From: Chloroflexota bacterium
GTDB taxonomy: Bacteria > Chloroflexota > Dehalococcoidia > GIF9 > UBA5629
NCBI GenBank assembly: GCA_026389655.1
Contig: JAPLHL010000027.1
Location: 1 to 9,998, forward strand
Reading direction: 5' to 3'
DNA: 9,998 nucleotides
The notes beneath the pieces are model-generated. The model was not told where the DNA came from, searched no databases, and saw only the letters and a list, made by a program, of their open reading frames with translations. Positions 5,750 to 9,998 of the stretch are shown piece after piece. The first letter of the stretch is position 1; the number at the start of each line of letters is the position of its first letter. The position numbers and the translations under genes are program-made.

Positions 5750-6553
5750 TTATTCTGTCGCTGAAGTATTACCCAGAGGACACGAGTTCAGACATTCATA
5801 GCATGTGTAGAACAGCATTACGCTCTGCGCTTGATAAATGTTCCAGTACTCAGGACTGCGAAGCATCTCTTTTTGCCGGTCTATAGGCGCTTCGATCAAT
5901 TTTTCCCAGTATTGAATGTGTTTTGCCATGCCGTACATCTGCTGCTTGTTGAGGCATTTAACTGCATCCTTCAACGTATTGCTATTTAAGGCCTGGCCTG
6001 GACATGCCTGTATACACAGGTCGCATTCATCGCACAAATTATCCTGCAACGGCTTATCCGGACACAACGGTGCGTCGGTCACTACAGCGCCAAGCCTCAC
6101 CCTTGGTCCCCATTTCTCAGTCAGCAGCAGCCGGTTTTTTCCGATCGTACCGAGACCAGCGCCCACTGCAACATGCCTCAAAGAAATATCTCCAAGCAGC
6201 CCCTTCGTTTCCTTGCTCATTTCTATTGGAGAAGCCGGCACTACGATTGCGGCTCTATGGCCTTGTCTCTCCAGATATTTGGAGACGGCGTAGGATATCC
6301 GCTCCAGTTCTTTATATGACGCATGAGTCGAGATCGCTGCAGAATGCAGGCTGGGGCTCTCGATCGACCCACGTATCATTGGAATTCCGAAAACGACTAC
6401 CGTGCGTGCTGTCGGCATCATTTTGGTCACGGGCAGAGGGGGTACTGAGTCAGGAACGGAGTCTATCGACGATATGCCCACTAAATCGGCACCACTGTCC
6501 ATTGCCACGCTCTTGATTTTATCTGTAATCTCCTGGATTTTTGATTGCAGCAT
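5750..6553 (-). CDS. QueG-like double [4Fe-4S] cluster protein
   Basis: An iron-sulfur protein related to the core of epoxyqueuosine reductase (QueG) and to the C-terminal part of reductive dehalogenases; its reaction is unknown. From the chosen start it has 267 residues, well short of QueG (about 350-380). GLGTIGKNRLLLTEKWGPRV (133-152) matches the QueG segment around GLGWxGK. Two [4Fe-4S] clusters are indicated by C174-x2-C177-x2-C180-x3-C184-P and by C200 with C251-x2-C254-x3-C258-P. There is no Tat signal. The frame stays open to 6628, but ATG 6553 is preferred because GGAGAG lies five bases before it and the following residues (MLQSKIQEITDKIKSVAMDSG) look like a family N-terminus. It lies 154 bases downstream of the dehydratase pair on the same strand and could belong to that pathway or have its own promoter. 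Confidence 0.82.
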   Translation of the reverse strand: MLQSKIQEITDKIKSVAMDSGADLVGISSIDSVPDSVPPLPVTKMMPTARTVVVFGIPMIRGSIESPSLHSAAISTHASYKELERISYAVSKYLERQGHRAAIVVPASPIEMSKETKGLLGDISLRHVAVGAGLGTIGKNRLLLTEKWGPRVRLGAVVTDAPLCPDKPLQDNLCDECDLCIQACPGQALNSNTLKDAVKCLNKQQMYGMAKHIQYWEKLIEAPIDRQKEMLRSPEYWNIYQAQSVMLFYTCYECLNSCPLGNTSATE

Positions 6554-6613
6554 TGTTACTCTCCAATCTAAATACTCGTGAGACGCGAAGCAACAAATTA
6601 AATGGTTGCAAGT

Positions 6614-6619
6614 ATTATA
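6614..6619 (-). promoter_or_regulatory. possible -10 box for the QueG-like gene
   Basis: TATAAT on the minus strand (6619-6614) lies about 60 bases before the ATG at 6553, in the 154-base gap after the dehydratase gene. The hexamer 17 bases upstream (CATATA) is a poor -35. It would make the QueG-like gene at least partly independent of the operon upstream. I see no convincing terminator in the gap. Confidence 0.3.
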
Positions 6620-6707
6620 CCCGACCAAACACGCAGTATATGCTATATCGCTTCTTTCCGTGGGTTAAAAGCCGGACATTTTGGGGAGATACGCCAGGTA
6701 AAGCAGT

Positions 6708-7919
6708 TCATTTCCGCCCTGCCATTACATCAATAAAGCTCTCCAGCAAGAACCTGGTCCTATCTTCGGAATATTTCCGCTTATCGCTCATATCGCCTTC
6801 CAGTACCATGAATGGGATATTCCTTTTCTGCAACGCATCAGCTATCAAGCGGTGTGCCGCACAGGAATGACGGCATGCATCAGTAGAGAAATGGATTACA
6901 CCGTCTATGTCGTATTCTTCTATTATTTTCTCAATGCCGGACAGCCTCTGCTCAATGGGCCCCACGTAAGGATTCTTCAGGCTCTTCAAGGCCAGCCCTT
7001 CCCACGGCCGCTGTTCATCCATCTCATCCCAATAAACCCGCTCCAATTCCCCCATCACAATACTTACACCATTTTTCCTGAAAATTTCATTGATGACTGT
7101 CGGCTGCACAGGAAACCAGGCTAACCAGAGCACTCTGAACCTTTCAGGCAAAACCTTTCCATTTTCAAGCTTACTACGGCATTCGTCAACAAGGTCCTGA
7201 TAAAGCTGCGCCTGAATGGGTTTGCCTGCCATTAAATTTCCGAATATCGACATATTGATTGCCACATTCCCGTTCCAGGGGAAGGGCTTCTGCTTCTGGA
7301 TTTCGGCCAGGCGGCCGTAAACTTCTCTCGCACGGTTTGACGCCCTTATTGACTCGCGCAGACGTTCAGGATCGAGCTTTTGACCAGTTACCTCTTCTAT
7401 CTTGTGCATAATGGACTTTAATTGATCAATTACATAGTTGATGGACTCTTTGTCTATCCGGTTAGGTACATCAAGAGAAATTGCCTCCTTACCATGATAA
7501 TGGGCGAGCAGCTGGTTAGTCCTCGACTTGCCATCACAGAAATAGGAGGATGAAAGTAGAATATCGGCCCTCGGCATGTAGTCCAGCAATTGGCATCCCA
7601 CTGCAATCCGGTGATAAGAGCACAAGTCTGTCGAGTAACCTTCCTCTTCCGCCCTGGACATTATCTGAACACTGCCGTCGGCATCCGTCATAGCTAGAAG
7701 GTTGGTAGCGATTTCAAAATCGAATGGGGCGATATCAAAAGCTGCCAGCAACTCCATGGGGAAAGAATAATAAGAAGTCCAAACAACTCTGGCGTCCTCT
7801 TTGAACGCATCTATAAAGCTCTGGAAAAGTTGCATGTTGATCTTGGTAAAGGCGCGCGGTTTCTGCTCGTATTGGGCTTCAAGGGCTCTTGTCATATCTT
7901 CATAGAATTTCTTCAGCAT
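6708..7919 (-). CDS. 2-hydroxyacyl-CoA dehydratase / benzoyl-CoA reductase family, D-component subunit (403 residues)
   Basis: Belongs to the HgdB/BcrB-like family (COG1775), subunits of Fe-S enzymes that use single-electron chemistry to dehydrate 2-hydroxyacyl-CoA esters or reduce aryl-CoA rings. Conserved cysteines available for a [4Fe-4S] cluster include C100 in TDLCSYHR, C128 in SSSYFCDGKSRT and C349/C353 in STDACRHSCAAHRLI. The C-terminus, IPFMVLEGDMSDKRKYSEDR, followed by a helix leading to FIDVM, is the usual family ending. The ATG at 7919 is three bases after the upstream gene's stop, with GAGAGGGGG (7929-7937) inside the end of that gene as ribosome binding site, so the two are translationally coupled. 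With the preceding 355-residue paralogue it probably forms the catalytic heterodimer. The substrate cannot be deduced. Confidence 0.88.
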   Translation of the reverse strand: MLKKFYEDMTRALEAQYEQKPRAFTKINMQLFQSFIDAFKEDARVVWTSYYSFPMELLAAFDIAPFDFEIATNLLAMTDADGSVQIMSRAEEEGYSTDLCSYHRIAVGCQLLDYMPRADILLSSSYFCDGKSRTNQLLAHYHGKEAISLDVPNRIDKESINYVIDQLKSIMHKIEEVTGQKLDPERLRESIRASNRAREVYGRLAEIQKQKPFPWNGNVAINMSIFGNLMAGKPIQAQLYQDLVDECRSKLENGKVLPERFRVLWLAWFPVQPTVINEIFRKNGVSIVMGELERVYWDEMDEQRPWEGLALKSLKNPYVGPIEQRLSGIEKIIEEYDIDGVIHFSTDACRHSCAAHRLIADALQKRNIPFMVLEGDMSDKRKYSEDRTRFLLESFIDVMAGRK

Positions 7920-7922
7920 AGC

Positions 7923-8990
7923 CTAGTTCCCCCTCTCATTCAAAACCTCTATGAAAGCCTCGACCCTCACCTTCATCTGGCCCTTATTAGTAAACGTGTA
8001 GTCGTTCTCAAGAAACAAAACCGGAATATTTTTGTCGGCCAGAGCTTTCGTTATGTAGGGAACATCGTATAGATGTTGATCACAGAACTTTAAGGAGGTT
8101 AGCAATACTCCGTCTATCGAGTATTTCTCAACCAGTTTCTCGATCTCCCGTGAACGTTGAACCGGGCTTGCTGTCCGCGAGCAGTGGGGTTCACCAAGGT
8201 ATGCGCGAGCAAGCGCAGTATAAGGATCATCTTTCGCCCCATCCACATTCCTGGTGAAATACCTCAAATCAGTGCACAGGTCAGCCGCCGGTATTTCCGC
8301 TCCGGCCGCCTCGATGATTTCGAAAAGGTCCGTTCTGTCCATAACATTACCGCTGATAAGAAGGCGTGGTTTATGGAAATTTGATCTTTCGGACCCGGCA
8401 GTCCTGGCCTGCTGGTAAAACTCACCGATTTTCTTTAACGCGGTTGCATGGTCATCGCCGATAACGCTCAGACCCAATTTAAACAACTCGCTCCCGTCAA
8501 CAGGCAGCAGGACCGATTGCTGCAGCGAGAAGACTTGCTGCATTGACTTCCGCAGTTTTTCTGTTGCCTGGATTGCCTTGTTTAAGGACGCAGGAGTAAT
8601 CTCTTTGCCGGATGCAACGCCCAGGGTTTGTGCAAAATCCTTCAACCGGGAAGCAAAGTAACTGACAGCGCGGTCATCCGTATTTTTCGGTGCATCAAGC
8701 ATGTAAACGAAGCCTGTGCCGATATACGATTTCCAGGCATCGTACATCCTGCGCATTCCGTCGCACGACCTGGCAAAAACAACGCCGTTAAGATGCCTGG
8801 CACCGCCCTCCAGAGCGGTGCTCATAACATTCTTTATATAGGGGCAAAGGTTGTGATAAAGGTAGCCGTCCGCATCAGATGCTGTCTCCGCTTCTCCCCT
8901 TATGCGCACAGGCTTCATCCCAGCTGCCAGGATAATCTCCTCAGGGACCAGGGAACAAAAGTAACCGATTTTATCTGGATTTTTAGCCAC
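7923..8990 (-). CDS. 2-hydroxyacyl-CoA dehydratase / benzoyl-CoA reductase family, D-component subunit (355 residues)
   Basis: Second, divergent member of the HgdB/BcrC-like family and probable partner of the downstream 403-residue subunit. The N-terminus, IGYFCSLVPEEIILAAGMKP (8-27), is the family signature. Cysteines at the cluster-binding positions are C12 (YFCS), C49 (HNLCPYIKN), C76 (RSCDGMRRMYDAWK) and C303 (LKFCDQH). NIPVLFLENDYTFTNKGQMK and the following VEAF helix form the usual C-terminus. The start is GTG at 8990, chosen for AGGGGG at 8996-9001 with a five-base spacer and because MAKNPDKIGYFC fits the family. A short, cysteine-complete member next to a longer one is the usual pattern for heterodimeric dehydratases and class I benzoyl-CoA reductases. 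No ATP-hydrolysing activator gene is seen nearby, so the electron-activation partner must be elsewhere or outside the window. Confidence 0.88.
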   Translation of the reverse strand: MAKNPDKIGYFCSLVPEEIILAAGMKPVRIRGEAETASDADGYLYHNLCPYIKNVMSTALEGGARHLNGVVFARSCDGMRRMYDAWKSYIGTGFVYMLDAPKNTDDRAVSYFASRLKDFAQTLGVASGKEITPASLNKAIQATEKLRKSMQQVFSLQQSVLLPVDGSELFKLGLSVIGDDHATALKKIGEFYQQARTAGSERSNFHKPRLLISGNVMDRTDLFEIIEAAGAEIPAADLCTDLRYFTRNVDGAKDDPYTALARAYLGEPHCSRTASPVQRSREIEKLVEKYSIDGVLLTSLKFCDQHLYDVPYITKALADKNIPVLFLENDYTFTNKGQMKVRVEAFIEVLNERGN

Positions 8991-8995
8991 ATCGA

Positions 8996-9001
8996 CCCCC
9001 T
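8996..9001 (-). promoter_or_regulatory. ribosome binding site deciding the GTG start of the 355-residue subunit
   Basis: AGGGGG on the minus strand, five bases before GTG 8990. No ATG upstream in frame competes, and the protein family start falls here. Confidence 0.6.
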
Positions 9002-9030
9002 AATAATAGAGTTTGATAGTTTCCGGTTAT

Positions 9031-9462
9031 TTATCGTTTCCGGTCTTCCACTCTCACTTCCATAACTATGTGCCCCCATCCTCCGCACCTTACTCCAACG
9101 TCCGAACAGCCGAATCTATTGAATCTCATCTTGTTGGGATCTGCACCTGCAAATATTAGCTCGGTTATCGCTGGAATTGCCAGCGCCACGGAATGCAACG
9201 CAAAAATGCAGATCCTGCCAGGGCCAAGCTTGGTCAGAAGGCTTACCCCACGGCCGTCGATATAAAATTTATCGCCTACCTTATGCCCGTTGTCACAGCC
9301 ATGAACATCAACTACCTCTACAACAATCGTTTTATTCAGCATGACACCCGTTTTCGATAGGACATCTTCATTCCTTGGGTCCTCCCGGAATATCTTCATT
9401 TCCTCGTCGTTGTATTTCAGGTGATCCTGCAGTATTTTCCACGTCTCTTTGCTGACTGCCAT
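9031..9462 (-). CDS. TIGR04076-like small cysteine protein
   Basis: From memory this resembles the TIGR04076 family of uncharacterised small proteins; no function is known. It has 143 residues. The first 43 or so (KETWKILQDHLKYNDEEMKI and what follows) are charged and helical and appear as an extension. The core begins at KTIVVEVVDVHGCDNGHKVG and ends in DVGVRCGGWGHIVMEVRVED. Four cysteines (C56, C85, C119, C126) and H60 could bind a metal or an Fe-S cluster, which is inference. The start at 9462 is well fixed by a perfect AAGGAGG (9468-9474) five bases upstream. It sits 19 bases after the DUF6125-like gene and 40 bases before the first dehydratase subunit, so it is very likely co-transcribed with them and may help in cluster assembly, electron supply or substrate handling. 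Confidence 0.7.
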   Translation of the reverse strand: MAVSKETWKILQDHLKYNDEEMKIFREDPRNEDVLSKTGVMLNKTIVVEVVDVHGCDNGHKVGDKFYIDGRGVSLLTKLGPGRICIFALHSVALAIPAITELIFAGADPNKMRFNRFGCSDVGVRCGGWGHIVMEVRVEDRKR

Positions 9463-9481
9463 AATCGCCTCCTTCTACAGC

Positions 9482-9991
9482 TTATTTTTCAAAGAAAAAT
9501 TTATAGTCCCGGTAGCACACGCCGTCCGTATGCATCATGCAACCGAAGACATTCGGCTCCACTTCATATTTAATACCAAGCGTTTCCAGCCATGTATCTA
9601 TACGCAGCATGATGGCGCATTCATAACGATCGATAACACCGAGAGATTTTATCCCCTCGTATGCAAAACACGACTTCCACTCGCTGTGGAGCATGTTTTT
9701 CGCCGTCATGGTGTATGCATACTTCATAAAATTGCCTGTGGCGATCTCCATGGCCAGATCAAAAAACTCCTTGAACTGGTCAAACGTCTCAATTTGAGGT
9801 GATCCCAACGCTTTCCTGATACGCTTAATCTCAACAGCCGCCATACCTTTCACTGCAGCCTTATTAATCTTGTTCGTCTTCTCAATCCCACATTCCTGAA
9901 GGCAATTGTAAAACCACATGGCGTCATGTGTCATCCAACCCTTGTTAAGAAGTTCCTTCAGCTCTCTCTTTTCTAACGGAATCGTCTCCAT
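9482..9991 (-). CDS. DUF6125-like cysteine-rich protein
   Basis: Resembles from memory the DUF6125 family, which I associate with the L-2-amino-thiazoline-4-carboxylate hydrolase-like fold; a function is not established. The 169-residue length fits. Family-like features are GWMTHDAMWFYNC (18-30), with H22 and D23, a central helical region with AAVEIKRIRKALG (51-63), and a C-terminal half with C125 (ECAIMLRIDTW), C151, H154 and C159 in GCMMHTDGVCYRDYKFFFE. The clustered C/H residues suggest metal binding, which is inference. It is the first visible gene of the minus-strand cluster with the TIGR04076-like protein and the dehydratase subunits. Only seven bases precede its ATG in the window, so its ribosome binding site and promoter cannot be judged. 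Confidence 0.62.
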   Translation of the reverse strand: METIPLEKRELKELLNKGWMTHDAMWFYNCLQECGIEKTNKINKAAVKGMAAVEIKRIRKALGSPQIETFDQFKEFFDLAMEIATGNFMKYAYTMTAKNMLHSEWKSCFAYEGIKSLGVIDRYECAIMLRIDTWLETLGIKYEVEPNVFGCMMHTDGVCYRDYKFFFEK

Positions 9992-9998
9992 TTATTAC

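Noticed and set aside
6004..6516. 170-residue open frame on the plus strand
   Set aside because: It lies wholly antisense to the QueG-like gene, has no recognisable domain, and its composition (rich in Arg, Ser, Pro) is that of a reverse-strand shadow.
5750..6553. Reductive dehalogenase (RdhA) identity for the double [4Fe-4S] protein
   Set aside because: The cluster motifs are shared with RdhA, but the protein is far too short, has no Tat signal, and no rdhB-type membrane anchor gene is adjacent.
8628..9065. 145-residue open frame on the plus strand
   Set aside because: Antisense to the 355-residue dehydratase subunit and the end of the TIGR04076-like gene, both of which have strong family signatures on the minus strand.
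9449..9802. 117-residue open frame on the plus strand
   Set aside because: Antisense to the DUF6125-like gene, with no recognisable family and no ribosome binding site.

Overview
The window looks like chromosomal DNA from an anaerobic bacterium of medium GC content. The bacterial signs are several sigma-70-like promoters (TTGACC-N17-TACAAT, ATGACA-N17-TATAAT), AGGAGG-type ribosome binding sites, and TTG and GTG starts. The anaerobic signs are a pair of 2-hydroxyacyl-CoA dehydratase/benzoyl-CoA reductase-type Fe-S subunits, a protein with two [4Fe-4S] motifs, and small cysteine-rich companions of families I associate with anaerobes. A Chloroflexota (Dehalococcoidia-like) or clostridial host would fit, but that is inference from gene content and recall. 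No rRNA, tRNA, CRISPR array, IS element, integrase or phage gene was seen.

Left part (1-3400): the end of an ABC transporter ATPase overlaps a GNAT acetyltransferase on the plus strand. The acetyltransferase runs tail-to-tail into a TTG-started glycerate 2-kinase on the minus strand, whose promoter overlaps a perfect inverted repeat. Divergent from the kinase lies an EmrE-type small multidrug resistance transporter. Next come a YfcE/MJ0936-type metallophosphodiesterase and an unrecognised 61-residue protein whose stop codon sits inside an intrinsic terminator.

Middle (3400-6700): a DUF763 protein converges on and overlaps a flavodoxin-fold NAD(P)H:quinone oxidoreductase, whose promoter suggests a leaderless mRNA. 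A gamma-carbonic-anhydrase-like hexapeptide protein converges on a QueG-like double [4Fe-4S] protein. The upstream end of the QueG-like frame should be trimmed to an internal ATG with a good ribosome binding site.

Right part (6700-9998): four minus-strand genes form a tight apparent operon. In transcription order they are a DUF6125-like cysteine-rich protein, a TIGR04076-like protein with four cysteines, and two different 2-hydroxyacyl-CoA dehydratase D-component subunits (355 and 403 residues). Together the two subunits resemble the heterodimer of a radical dehydratase or aryl-CoA reductase. The ATP-dependent activator and any CoA-transferase or ligase are not in the window, so the substrate is unknown. 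This cluster, possibly with the downstream QueG-like protein, is the best candidate here for an undescribed system.
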